Assembly (NCBI GenBank): GCA_035765775.1
Contig: DASTWV010000059.1
Span: 248,001 to 312,000, forward strand
Reading direction: 5' to 3'
From: Actinomycetota bacterium
GTDB taxonomy: Bacteria; Actinomycetota; CADDZG01; JAHWKV01; JAOPZY01
Length of the DNA: 64,000 nt
Shown here: positions 7,924 to 15,367 of the stretch, in pieces
Numbering within the stretch: the first letter of the stretch is position 1
Layout of the letters: every line of letters begins with the position of its first letter
Made by a program: the position numbers and the translations under genes
Notes under the pieces: generated by a model
What the model was told of the DNA's origin: nothing
Seen by the model: the letters and a program-made list of their open reading frames with translations, nothing else
Databases searched by the model: none

Positions 7924-8730
7924 ATGAGCGAAGCACTGCACGTCGAGTCCGCCCTCATGCGCCAGACCCTGCTGGACCGGGACCTCGTCGCCCCGGCGAC
8001 CGCCCGCCCTGTCATCCGGCTGCTGCCCAACCTGCACGTCGTGAAGATCGGCGGCCATTCGGTTTTCGACCGGGGCCGGGACGCCATCCTCCCGGTGGTC
8101 GACGAGCTGAAGGGCGCCATGAAGGAGCACAAGCTGCTGATCACCACCGGTACCGGCATCCGGGGTCGGCACGTCTTCGAGGTGGGCCTCGACCTCGGCC
8201 TGCCGACCGGCGTCCTGGCAGGCCTGGCGTCAGTGGACGCCGAGAAGAACGGCCACATGCTTGCGGCCCTGCTGGCCGAGGAGGGCGTCGTCTACCTGCC
8301 GCACCAGAGCGTCGGCCACCACCTGCCGGTCTTCCTGGCGGCGGTGCCGGCCGTGGTCGCCAACGGCTACCCGCCCTACGGGCTGTACGAGTTCCCCCCC
8401 GAGGTCGGGCGGATCCCGCCCCACCGGACCGATGCCGGGGCCTTCCTCCTCGCCGACGCCTACGGCGCGGCGAGGCTGGTGTACGCCGACGACGTGGACG
8501 GCATCTTCACGGCCGACCCGGCGACCGACCCGGGGGCGACCCTGATCCCGCAGGCCACCGCCGCAGAGCTGCAGGGCCTGGCGACGCTGCCGATTGACCG
8601 GATCGTGCTGGAGCTCATGGCCTCGGCCAAGCACATCAAGCAGATCCAGGTGGTGAACGGGCTGCGGCCGGGTGCCATCACCAGGGCGCTGGCGGGCGAG
8701 CACGTGGGAACGATCGTTACTGCCGGTTAG
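7924..8730 (+). CDS. mosA: Molybdenum storage protein, alpha-type subunit (MosA-like)
   Basis: 268 residues, paralogous to the upstream gene and closer to the MoSto alpha subunit: 'MRQTLLDRDLVAPATARPVI', RLLPNLHVVKIGGHSVFDRG, TGTGIRGRHVFEVGLDLGLP, 'AEKNGHMLAALLAEEGVVYL', GRIPPHRTDAGAFLLADAYG, DDVDGIFTADP and VNGLRPGAITRALAGEHVGT. Alpha/beta trimers of dimers form the storage cage. Two segments differ from the Azotobacter alpha protein as I recall it: PHQSVGHHLPVFL replaces a segment ending in IHL, and PPYGLYEF replaces PPYHHHEF, so the histidines reported to anchor the molybdate cluster appear to be missing. Shine-Dalgarno AAGGAGG at 7909-7915. Convergent with the Mop-domain regulator gene. 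Confidence 0.9.
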   Translation: MSEALHVESALMRQTLLDRDLVAPATARPVIRLLPNLHVVKIGGHSVFDRGRDAILPVVDELKGAMKEHKLLITTGTGIRGRHVFEVGLDLGLPTGVLAGLASVDAEKNGHMLAALLAEEGVVYLPHQSVGHHLPVFLAAVPAVVANGYPPYGLYEFPPEVGRIPPHRTDAGAFLLADAYGAARLVYADDVDGIFTADPATDPGATLIPQATAAELQGLATLPIDRIVLELMASAKHIKQIQVVNGLRPGAITRALAGEHVGTIVTAG

Positions 8731-8752
8731 GTCTGGTCAACAGGTCATGCGC

Positions 8753-9148
8753 CTAGTGGTCGGCGGGTAGCTCGATCATCACGCTCGTCGATTTCACCGC
8801 CGCCACCGCCAGCATCCCGGGCTCCAGGCCGAGGTCGTCCGCCGCCTCCCGCGTCATGAGGGAGACCATGCGGAAGGGCCCGGCCTGGAGCTCGACCTGG
8901 GCAGCGACCCCGTCGCGCACCACCCGGGTGACGATGCCCGTCAGGTGGTTGCGGGTGGACTGCACCCGGAGCCCCTCGATCTCGTGGGTGCCGGAGGAGA
9001 CGAAGCGGGCCAGCTCGGCCCCGTCGATCATGCGTTGCCCGCCGCCGGTGCGCTCGGCGGGCAGCTTGCCGGCATCGACCCAGCGCCGCACGGTGTCGGC
9101 GCTCACGCCGAGGACCTCAGCGACCTGACCGATCCGGTACTGGGGCAC
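8753..9148 (-). CDS. MerR/excisionase-type HTH protein with Mop (TOBE) molybdate-binding domain
   Basis: 131 residues. Residues 1-45 are a MerR-like helix-turn-helix (PQYRIGQVAEVLGVSADTVR, 'RWVDAGKLPAERTGGGQRMI'). Residues about 62-128 are a Mop/TOBE domain: TRNHLTGIVTRVVRDGVAAQ ... 'AVAAVKSTSVMIEL', the fold that binds molybdate or tungstate oxyanion in ModE and ModC. This is the third gene of the modA-modBC operon (28 bases after modBC), so it is probably a molybdate-responsive regulator or oxyanion carrier. The GTG start at 9148 puts the HTH at the N-terminus. Confidence 0.88.
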   Translation of the reverse strand: MPQYRIGQVAEVLGVSADTVRRWVDAGKLPAERTGGGQRMIDGAELARFVSSGTHEIEGLRVQSTRNHLTGIVTRVVRDGVAAQVELQAGPFRMVSLMTREAADDLGLEPGMLAVAAVKSTSVMIELPADH

Positions 9149-9176
9149 GGGGCGACTCTACTGAAACGTGCAGAAA

Positions 9177-11042
9177 TCAGCGAACTGGGGTGGCGCTTCG
9201 CTGCACGGGATCCGGGGCTGGTTCAGCCACAGCCCATACCGTGATGTGGCCCGGGGGCAGGGAAACGTCCACCAGATCCCCCGGACGTACCGACGGAGCG
9301 GTCACCGAGCGTGCCCGCAACTCGGGGCCCACCCCGTCGCCCAGGCGCAGCACCAGGTCGCTCACCGCCCCCATGTTCACGATGTCCAGGACCCGCGCCC
9401 CGTAGCGCGCCCCTCTCTGCAGCCCGTCGAGCGCCACGTACTCAGGGCGGATCGACCAGAGCACGGCACTGCCGGGGCTGAGGCCAGGAGTGGGCACCGA
9501 GATCGTCACACCGTCCACATCAATGCCGCCGTCCGCCCCCACGATGCCCTCCCGTAGGTTCTGGATCCCCAGCAGGCGGGCCACCTGGGGCGACGCCGGG
9601 CGGGCGTAGACCTCGGGCAGGGGCCCGGCCTGCAGGACCCGCCCGTGATCCATCACGATGACCTCGTCCGCCAGCAGGGCGGCCTCCTCGGGGTCGTGGG
9701 TGACCAGCACCGAGGACAGCCCGGTCTGCAGCTGGAGCCGGCGCAGCTCCCGGCGCAGCTCGTCGCGCACCGGGGCATCGAGGGCCGAGAAGGGCTCGTC
9801 GAGCAGCAGCAGCCGGGGCCCCCGGGCCATCGCCCGGGCGACGCTCACCCGCTGGCGCTGGCCGCCTGAGAGCTGCGAGGGAAGGCGGTCCTCCAGCCCG
9901 GTGAGGTGCAGGGTGTCCAGCCACCAGGCGGCGACCGCGGGGTCGGCGTCCGGGGCGAAACGCAGCTGCTGCCACACGGTCAGGTGCGGGAAGAGGCCGG
10001 TCGTCTGGGGCACGTAGCCGATCCGGCGGGCCTCGACCGGGACCCGGTTGACCACCTCCCCGTCGTAGAGCACCGGGCCGCACTTCGGCCCCATCAGCCC
10101 GGCCAGGCACTTGAGCGTCATGGACTTCCCCGACCCTGACGCGCCCAGGATCGCCACCCGGAACCGGGTGGACTGGTGGGCGAGGCGCAGGTGGAACGAG
10201 CCGACCGCGGTGTCCAGGTCGAAGCCGACCGGCGTGTGCGGCGCGGGCGCCGGGGGTGTCGCCAGCGGCAGGACCGCCTTGCGGCGGTAGCGCACGCCGG
10301 GCCGGATGTGCTCCAGACCGACGAGGAGGGCGGCGATGCACAGGGCCAGGGCGGTGGGAGCCACGGTTGCGTCCAGGCCGACGGCCTGGAACTGGACATA
10401 GTTGAAGACCGGCAGCGTGTAGGGGTGGTAGGCGAGGATGACCGTGGCGCCGTACTCGCCGAAGGCCCGGAGCCAGGCGAGCAGCAGCCCGGCCCGGATG
10501 CCGGGAGCGGCGGCGGGCAGGCTCACCTGGAAGAAGCGGGCGAGCGGGCGGCGGCCCAGCGTGGCGGCGACGTCCTCGAGGGCGGGATCGGCCGCCTCGA
10601 ACGCCGACCGGGCGGCGACGATCAGGAACGGCGCCGAGACAAAGCTCTGGGCGATGACCACCCCGGCCAGCGTCCCGGTCAGGTGCCCCCCGAACAGCCT
10701 CCCGACGGTGGTGTAGGGGCCGACGAGGAACAGCAGGAGGATGCCGCTCATCAGAGGCGGCAGGGCCAGGGGGAGGTAGACCGCAACCCCCACGGCCGTG
10801 GCGATCCAGCTCCGGCTGTGGGCCAGGGCGTAGGCGAGCGGGATGCCCGCCAGGGCGATCACCAGCACCGAGATGGTGGCGCTGGACGACGAGACCCAGA
10901 CCGCGTCCCACAGCCCGGGCGTGCTGGGCAGGGGTGCCTGGTGGGACAGCCGGACCAGGAAGGCGAGGACCGGCACGAGCAGGTACAACGCCAGCAGCCC
11001 CCCCAGCCACATGAGGGGGCTGCGGGCTGCCCGGAAGTTCAC
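9177..11042 (-). CDS. modBC: Molybdate ABC transporter, fused permease-ATPase (ModB-ModC)
   Basis: 621 residues, which fuse two normally separate subunits. Residues about 1-265 are the ModB-type permease: five or six membrane segments and the EAA loop 'LEDVAATLGRRPLARFFQVS' near residue 165. After a Pro/Ala linker ('ATPPAPAPHTPVGFD') comes the ModC-type ATPase, with Walker A 'ILGASGSGKSMTLKCLAGLM' near 300, 'IGYVPQTTGLFPHLTVWQQL', signature SQLSGGQRQRVSVARAMA, Walker B LLLLDEPFSALDAPVRDEL and switch 'SSVLVTHDPEEAALLADEVI'. The C-terminal about 130 residues form a TOBE-like oxyanion domain. A transporter would need two copies of the fusion. Starts with GTG, 31 bases after modA. Confidence 0.92.
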   Translation of the reverse strand: MNFRAARSPLMWLGGLLALYLLVPVLAFLVRLSHQAPLPSTPGLWDAVWVSSSSATISVLVIALAGIPLAYALAHSRSWIATAVGVAVYLPLALPPLMSGILLLFLVGPYTTVGRLFGGHLTGTLAGVVIAQSFVSAPFLIVAARSAFEAADPALEDVAATLGRRPLARFFQVSLPAAAPGIRAGLLLAWLRAFGEYGATVILAYHPYTLPVFNYVQFQAVGLDATVAPTALALCIAALLVGLEHIRPGVRYRRKAVLPLATPPAPAPHTPVGFDLDTAVGSFHLRLAHQSTRFRVAILGASGSGKSMTLKCLAGLMGPKCGPVLYDGEVVNRVPVEARRIGYVPQTTGLFPHLTVWQQLRFAPDADPAVAAWWLDTLHLTGLEDRLPSQLSGGQRQRVSVARAMARGPRLLLLDEPFSALDAPVRDELRRELRRLQLQTGLSSVLVTHDPEEAALLADEVIVMDHGRVLQAGPLPEVYARPASPQVARLLGIQNLREGIVGADGGIDVDGVTISVPTPGLSPGSAVLWSIRPEYVALDGLQRGARYGARVLDIVNMGAVSDLVLRLGDGVGPELRARSVTAPSVRPGDLVDVSLPPGHITVWAVAEPAPDPVQRSATPVR

Positions 11043-11073
11043 GGGTAGGTCAGGGCATGACGCCGCCCTGCGA

Positions 11074-12042
11074 TCACATACCCAACGCCGTGTTGAGACC
11101 CGCCGGTTCCCCGGTGCCGGTCACCGAGGGCGGGGTGACGAGCTGGAACTGGTCGGTGGTCATGAAGGCCTGGCCGGTCTTGCCGAGGAGGAAGTTGACG
11201 AAGGCCTCCGCCCCGGCCTCATCGGACGCCTTGTTCAGGATGGTGATGGTGTAGGTGGCATGCAGGGTGGAAGCCGGCCCGGTGAGCGGCACCGTCTTGA
11301 TGCCGGACGCCTGCGCCTCGATCGTGTAGAAGAACGCGGCATCGAGCTGCTTGGTCTGCAGCTGGGCGACCAGCGAGGTCTCGTCGAAGACGTTGCCGGT
11401 GTTGGTGGCAGCGACCAGGGCCTTGAGCGCCGTCGGGTTGGACACCGCCGGCGACAGGCCGCCGGCCGCCGCAGTGGTGGTGACCGCCTGGGCGGCCAGG
11501 ACCCCCTTCGGGTCGGTCTTCGGATCGGTCCGGCCCAGCTTGAAGCCGTTCAGGGTCACGGCGTTGTACCAAGGCCGGCTGGTGATCGCCGAGGCATAGG
11601 TGCTGCTGGGGTTGTAGCCGAGCACCAAGCCCGACGTGGCGATGGTGGCATACCACGAGACCCAGTTGCCGTTGGCCGACCCCATCAGGGAGGCGTTGGG
11701 GGCGGCGGCGGCGGAGAGGAAGACGTCGCCCTGGTACACGCCACTCTTGATGCCGCTGGCGAGGGCGGTGGAGCCGGCGCCTGTGCCGTTGAATTTATAG
11801 CCGGTGGCCGCCTGGAAGGCCGGTCCGATCTGGTTGGTCATGAGGCCGGCCAGCGAGCCGGCGTACAGCACGTTGACCGGTTGGCCGTTGCCGTTGACCG
11901 CGGTGGGGCTGGCAGTGGTCCCGCCGCTGGGCGTGGAACCACCGGTCGAGTGGTTGGTGCTCTTGCTGCACGCGGCCAGCAGCAGGACGAACACGGTGGA
12001 CAGCACCGCCGCACGGCGCGCCCGTGAGGTGGACTGCTCCAT
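11074..12042 (-). CDS. modA: Molybdate/tungstate-binding lipoprotein (ModA/WtpA-like)
   Basis: 322 residues from the ATG at 12042, which has an AAGGAG Shine-Dalgarno and begins a lipoprotein signal peptide (ARRAAVLSTVFVLLLAACSK, lipobox LLAAC). The mature protein starts with a Ser/Thr/Gly-rich tether and shows the oxyanion-binding-protein pattern: 'VNVLYAGSLAGLMTNQIGPA', GAGSTALASGIKSGVYQGDV, 'LVLGYNPSST' and a late 'ASDEAGAEAFVNFLLGKTGQ'. The VLYAGSL start resembles the WtpA branch, which prefers tungstate in some species, so molybdate against tungstate cannot be settled by reading. First gene of modA-modBC-regulator. Confidence 0.88.
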   Translation of the reverse strand: MEQSTSRARRAAVLSTVFVLLLAACSKSTNHSTGGSTPSGGTTASPTAVNGNGQPVNVLYAGSLAGLMTNQIGPAFQAATGYKFNGTGAGSTALASGIKSGVYQGDVFLSAAAAPNASLMGSANGNWVSWYATIATSGLVLGYNPSSTYASAITSRPWYNAVTLNGFKLGRTDPKTDPKGVLAAQAVTTTAAAGGLSPAVSNPTALKALVAATNTGNVFDETSLVAQLQTKQLDAAFFYTIEAQASGIKTVPLTGPASTLHATYTITILNKASDEAGAEAFVNFLLGKTGQAFMTTDQFQLVTPPSVTGTGEPAGLNTALGM

Positions 12043-12203
12043 TGCTCGGGATGCTCCTTCCCTGTACGGACTGGTCGTCGAGCCAGCATCCGCGTTCCGG
12101 CGCGCGCGAGGTCTGGCCCTCGTCTGGACCATCCTGCCATCCCGTGGGGACCGATGTCCAGCGTTTGCAGCCTTGCTGGGGCAAATCGGCTGGATTTTGC
12201 GAG
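12043..12203 (-). promoter_or_regulatory. Leader of the modA operon
   Basis: 161 non-coding bases between DUF2277 (upstream on the same strand) and modA. This must contain the promoter of the modA-modBC-regulator operon. I see the Shine-Dalgarno sequence (AAGGAG about 11 bases before the ATG) but no clear ModE palindrome and no recognisable molybdenum-cofactor riboswitch. An open frame extends the modA frame upstream to 12132 but does not look like coding sequence. Confidence 0.35.
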
Positions 12204-12422
12204 CTAGGACCCGGAAATCTCCTGGCGAACGCCAGGTTGCAGGGAGTCGAGCAGACGGGCAGAGGCCTGCGTGATCTCCTGGACCGCCGCCTCGAACGCT
12301 GCCGTGTTGGCCCGGGAAGGTGCCCGGTAGCCACTCACCTTGCGCACGTATTGGAGCGCAGCGGCGTGGATCTCCTCGGGAGTGGGGTCAGCACCCCGGA
12401 GCGTCTTGATACTGCGGCACAT
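12204..12422 (-). CDS. DUF2277 family protein
   Basis: 72 residues that match DUF2277 end to end: 'MCRSIKTLRGADPTPEEIHA', AALQYVRKVSGYRAPSRANT, then 'AAFEAAVQEITQASARLLDS'. This small family has no assigned function; the invariant MCRxIKTLR start and QYVRKVSG motif are both present. The ATG lies 5 bases after the stop of the flavin-dependent oxidoreductase gene, so the two form an operon. Confidence 0.9.
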   Translation of the reverse strand: MCRSIKTLRGADPTPEEIHAAALQYVRKVSGYRAPSRANTAAFEAAVQEITQASARLLDSLQPGVRQEISGS

Positions 12423-12427
12423 GGGGT

Positions 12428-13312
12428 TCAGCCCTCCTCAGCTGCGATCTGGTCCGGGTCGGCGGGCGGGGCGGGGGCGAAACGGCTGGCGGTCTCCATC
12501 AGCACCCCGAGGGCCTCGAAGACCTCATCGAGCTCGGGGTTCTCGCCGGCGGGCATGTTCACGATGCAGCGCAGGACGGTTTCGTCCAGCACCGCCTCGT
12601 AGGGCTCAGCCATGGCTATCGCCTTTTCCGGGTCGGGGGCCCCGATGCCAGCCGAGGCCACCCCCATGGCGGCGAAGTTCTGCGCGTACTGCGGCATCTG
12701 GTTGTACCGCGAGGCCTCGGCGGCCACCCGCATCCCGGCGCCCTGGCCGAGGGCCACCCGCACGTAGGAGGCCACCTCGGGCTCCGGCGCCCGGAGGCCG
12801 GCGAGCCGGTTGGCCGCCCCTTCCCGGATCCGTTCCCGGGCCCAGGCGATGCGCTCCGGGTTCATCCAGTTGAGGAGCACCAAGTCGGCCACCTCGCCCC
12901 CCATCCGGCACATCTTCGGCCCCATGGCGGCCACCCCGACGGTGAGGTCGGGCGCGAGGTCGCGCAGCTCGCCGACCGCCGCCCGGACCTGGTTGACCGT
13001 GGCTTTCATCCCCGCCCCGAGGACCACCACGAGGCGCTCGCCCGCGGCCCCGCGGGCTGCCCCGTCAAGGGCCTGGGCGATCACGGTGGGAGGCCTGCGG
13101 TCCACCGCGACCGCCCCCACCCCTACCCGGATGTGCTGCGCCGCCTCGAGCATCGCGGTGGCGCACGCCAACCCGTCGCCCGGTGGGGCGTCGTTGGTCC
13201 AGACCGTTCGGTAGCCGAACTCCTCGGCGCTGCCGGCGATGGTGGCGACCAGCCCGAGGTCACCGGTCGACGGGAAGGCAAAGCCCCGCACCGGGGCTGT
13301 GGGCGTCGTCAT
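12428..13312 (-). CDS. LLM-class flavin (probably F420)-dependent oxidoreductase
   Basis: 294 residues with the luciferase-like monooxygenase TIM-barrel pattern: 'VRGFAFPSTGDLGLVATIAG', 'SAEEFGYRTVWTNDAPPGDG', 'AAQHIRVGVGAVAVDRRPPT' and RLVVVLGAGM. Actinobacterial LLM proteins of this kind mostly use reduced F420 or FMN; the substrate cannot be deduced. The protein is shorter than typical (330-350), with a compact middle section. It heads a two-gene operon with the DUF2277 gene and is followed about 50 bases upstream by an unrelated nucleotidyltransferase gene on the same strand. Confidence 0.83.
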   Translation of the reverse strand: MTTPTAPVRGFAFPSTGDLGLVATIAGSAEEFGYRTVWTNDAPPGDGLACATAMLEAAQHIRVGVGAVAVDRRPPTVIAQALDGAARGAAGERLVVVLGAGMKATVNQVRAAVGELRDLAPDLTVGVAAMGPKMCRMGGEVADLVLLNWMNPERIAWARERIREGAANRLAGLRAPEPEVASYVRVALGQGAGMRVAAEASRYNQMPQYAQNFAAMGVASAGIGAPDPEKAIAMAEPYEAVLDETVLRCIVNMPAGENPELDEVFEALGVLMETASRFAPAPPADPDQIAAEEG

Positions 13313-13366
13313 AGGAATCCTTTCCCGCCTCTGGGGTTGTGCGCCCAGTATCCACCGGTCCCGGAA

Positions 13367-13864
13367 CTAGCCGCGTTCCTGCCGCAGGGCCGCCAGCACC
13401 TCCACCTCGATCCGGTCCTTGGGCCGGGCCGCAGCCCGCTTCATCCGGATGAGGTCGTCGAGATCGCAGACCGGGACCACCAGGCCGTCCCCCAGGTCGA
13501 AGGCCACGGCGTGGGCGTCGAGCTCGCCGAAGCCTTTGACGCCCTCCGGAACACCGAGGGCGTCGAGCGAGCCGGCAGTGGTGGTGAAGGTGAAGTTCTG
13601 GCCCCGGCCGAGCGTCTTGGCGTCGAGGTGGAAGGGGAGGTCTGGTTCAGCCCCGCGCAGCGTCGCCCCGAGCTCGGTGAGGGCGGCGGCGAGCCGGGTA
13701 AGGTTCTCGGGGTCCCGGGCATAGCAGACGTCGAGGTCATTGGTCATGGTGGGGGATCCCCAGAGCCGCCCGGCCACCCCACCGATGACCACGAAGCGCA
13801 CCTGGTGGGCCTGCAGGGCGCGCAGGGCGGCGAACGGGTCGAAGCGCGCCGGGGCGGCGGTCAC
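13367..13864 (-). CDS. Nucleotidyltransferase-fold protein, partner of HTH protein
   Basis: 165 residues. The nucleotidyltransferase core is visible as RFVVIGGVAGRLWGSPTMTN followed by 'DLDVCYARDPENLTRLAAAL' (GG..(12)..DxD metal site), and a later 'VPVCDLDDLIRMKRAAARPK' gives the third strand. Proteins of this type are the toxin-like or effector half of nucleotidyltransferase/HTH pairs related to AbiEii and MNT systems. The GTG start at 13864 overlaps the stop of the HTH gene by 4 bases (GTGA), so translation is coupled. Alternatively it may be a housekeeping nucleotidyltransferase of unknown substrate. Confidence 0.78.
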   Translation of the reverse strand: MTAAPARFDPFAALRALQAHQVRFVVIGGVAGRLWGSPTMTNDLDVCYARDPENLTRLAAALTELGATLRGAEPDLPFHLDAKTLGRGQNFTFTTTAGSLDALGVPEGVKGFGELDAHAVAFDLGDGLVVPVCDLDDLIRMKRAAARPKDRIEVEVLAALRQERG

Positions 13865-14208
13865 TCGACTCGGCGGGCCCGGTCGAGGCGCTCCAGAACG
13901 GGGGACTCGTCCATCAGGGCCTCCAGCCGCTGCGCCGGGGTCAGGGCGAGCAGCTCCCCGATGGCGGTGCGATCGATGCCCGCCCCAGGTAGGGGTGCGG
14001 TGGCCGGTGTCGCTGCGGGGGCGGGGGCCGCCTGCAGGGCCTGGCCGCATGCCTGCAGCAGGCGGGCGAGGGTGGCCACCCGCGGGTCGGCGTGCCCGGA
14101 CTCGATCCGGGCAATGGTGGGCTGGGCCACCCCGGTGGTGGCGGCGAGTGAGCGCTGGCTGAGCCCGGCCCGCCGCCGGGCCTGCCGGAGCATCTCGGAG
14201 GCGTCCAT
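13861..14208 (-). CDS. XRE-type HTH protein (antitoxin-like)
   Basis: 115 residues. An XRE helix-turn-helix occupies residues 5-60 (MLRQARRRAGLSQRSLAATT, 'GVAQPTIARIESGHADPRVA'); the tail is Ala/Pro-rich and ends in a short helix 'LTPAQRLEALMDESPVLERL'. Gene order (HTH first, overlapping nucleotidyltransferase second) resembles type II/IV toxin-antitoxin operons in which the HTH protein autoregulates. A 7-bp inverted repeat directly upstream (14217-14236) supports this. The ATG at 14208 was chosen because it lies downstream of that repeat. Confidence 0.82.
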   Translation of the reverse strand: MDASEMLRQARRRAGLSQRSLAATTGVAQPTIARIESGHADPRVATLARLLQACGQALQAAPAPAATPATAPLPGAGIDRTAIGELLALTPAQRLEALMDESPVLERLDRARRVE

Positions 14209-14216
14209 CACCCATA

Positions 14217-14236
14217 CGATAGCGCAAAGGCTATCG
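14217..14236 (-). promoter_or_regulatory. Putative operator of the HTH/nucleotidyltransferase pair
   Basis: CGATAGC at 14217-14223 and GCTATCG at 14230-14236 form a perfect 7-bp inverted repeat with a 6-base spacer, ending 8 bases before the HTH start codon. The position over the promoter/RBS is typical of an autoregulatory site. Confidence 0.55.
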
Positions 14237-14258
14237 GGGAGGGCCAGTGGCCCGGCCG

Positions 14259-15239
14259 TCACATGTCGACGCTGAGGCCCCCTCCGCGTGCGCGGGCCGC
14301 CTGGAGAATCAAGGCCGCCGCGGCGGCATCTTGGACGGCGACGCCGACCGACTTGTACAGGGTCAGCTGCTCATCATCGATGCGGCCGGTGGCCTGCCCC
14401 GCGGCGATCTCGCCGATCTCGGTGGGTATGTAGTCGGCGCCGATCAGGCCCGCTTCGATGGCTCGGCGCAGCTCCACGGCTCCTGATGGCGGTGCGCCCA
14501 GCGCGGCCGCGCGCGACTCGACGACCACGAGGGCGTCGCGAACGGTTTCGCCGTCGATCTCGCCTGCCCCGGCGGTGTTGTAGCCGACCGAGTTGATATG
14601 TGTGCCGGGCCGCAGCCATGCGCGGCGCACGACCGGCGCGTCGGCGTGGGTGGCGACACAAACGATGTCGGCCGAGCGGACGGCGTCTTCGATCGACGAC
14701 GCCGGTTGTGCTGCGACGGCGGCTTCGGCAAGGTCGTCGATGAGTCGGGCGACCTTCGACCGGTCGCGCCCGGCGATCTGCACCAACTTGACCTGGGGCA
14801 GCCGGATCAGCGCTCGGGCATGGGTGCCGGCCTGTACACCCGTCCCGATCACCGACACCACCTCAGCGTTCTTGCGGGCGAGCAGGCGGGCGGCCAACGC
14901 CGAACCGGCAGCGGTGCGCGTCGCGGTCACATAGGTTCCGTCCATGACGGCCAGCGGGCTGCCGGTAACAGGATCGAAACAGCAGATCAGCGCCTGGTGG
15001 GTAGGTCGATCGGTATTCTCAGGGAACAAGCTGACCAGCTTGGTGGTCAGCGCCCCCGCCGAGGGCAAGAACGCCGGCATTGCCGCGAGCATTGCCCGTC
15101 GATCCGTAACGCTCGCCGCCACCCGCGAGGGCATCGACGCCCGGCCTGCGCTGAGATCGACCATGGCCGCCTCTACCGCGCCGACCAGCTCATCGAGGTC
15201 GAGGAGAGCGGCAACATCATCGGCGGACAACACGAGCAT
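14259..15239 (-). CDS. Ornithine cyclodeaminase/mu-crystallin family protein
   Basis: 326 residues, the normal length for the family (NAD(P)-dependent ornithine cyclodeaminase, alanine dehydrogenase, imine reductases). The N-terminal substrate domain has 'RAMLAAMPAFLPSAGALTTK', with LVSLFPEN in the position of the conserved KxxxxxPxN; the family's TxxRTAA motif is present as YVTATRTAAGSALAARLLAR; the Rossmann fold has VVSVIGTGVQAGTHARALIR; and 'HINSVGYNTAGAGEIDGETV' follows. The reaction cannot be assigned from motifs alone. It stands alone, with a long inverted repeat (15306-15348) about 70-110 bases upstream of its start. Confidence 0.85.
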   Translation of the reverse strand: MLVLSADDVAALLDLDELVGAVEAAMVDLSAGRASMPSRVAASVTDRRAMLAAMPAFLPSAGALTTKLVSLFPENTDRPTHQALICCFDPVTGSPLAVMDGTYVTATRTAAGSALAARLLARKNAEVVSVIGTGVQAGTHARALIRLPQVKLVQIAGRDRSKVARLIDDLAEAAVAAQPASSIEDAVRSADIVCVATHADAPVVRRAWLRPGTHINSVGYNTAGAGEIDGETVRDALVVVESRAAALGAPPSGAVELRRAIEAGLIGADYIPTEIGEIAAGQATGRIDDEQLTLYKSVGVAVQDAAAAALILQAARARGGGLSVDM

Positions 15240-15305
15240 GCGTCAGACCTCCACGCGGTATCGGCAGGTCAACTTACCGTCTGGGGATCGAGCCGCCCCC
15301 CCCTT

Positions 15306-15348
15306 GTTGGTGGAGTAGTACAGCTGGTGGATGTACCACTCCACCAAC
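15306..15348. promoter_or_regulatory. 17-bp inverted repeat upstream of the ornithine-cyclodeaminase-like gene
   Basis: Arms at 15306-15322 and 15332-15348 match at 16 of 17 positions (GTTGGTGGAGTAGTACA against its reverse complement) with a 9-base spacer. It lies between the 3' end of the TetR gene (15368) and the start of the next gene (15239), both on the minus strand. No T-run follows the hairpin in that direction, so an operator is more likely than an intrinsic terminator. Confidence 0.6.
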
Positions 15349-15367
15349 TATGGCCCGTACAGGCGCC

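Noticed and set aside
12043-12203. Possible molybdenum-cofactor riboswitch before modA
   Set aside because: I could not recognise the conserved core by eye; listed only as a leader. A covariance-model search would decide.
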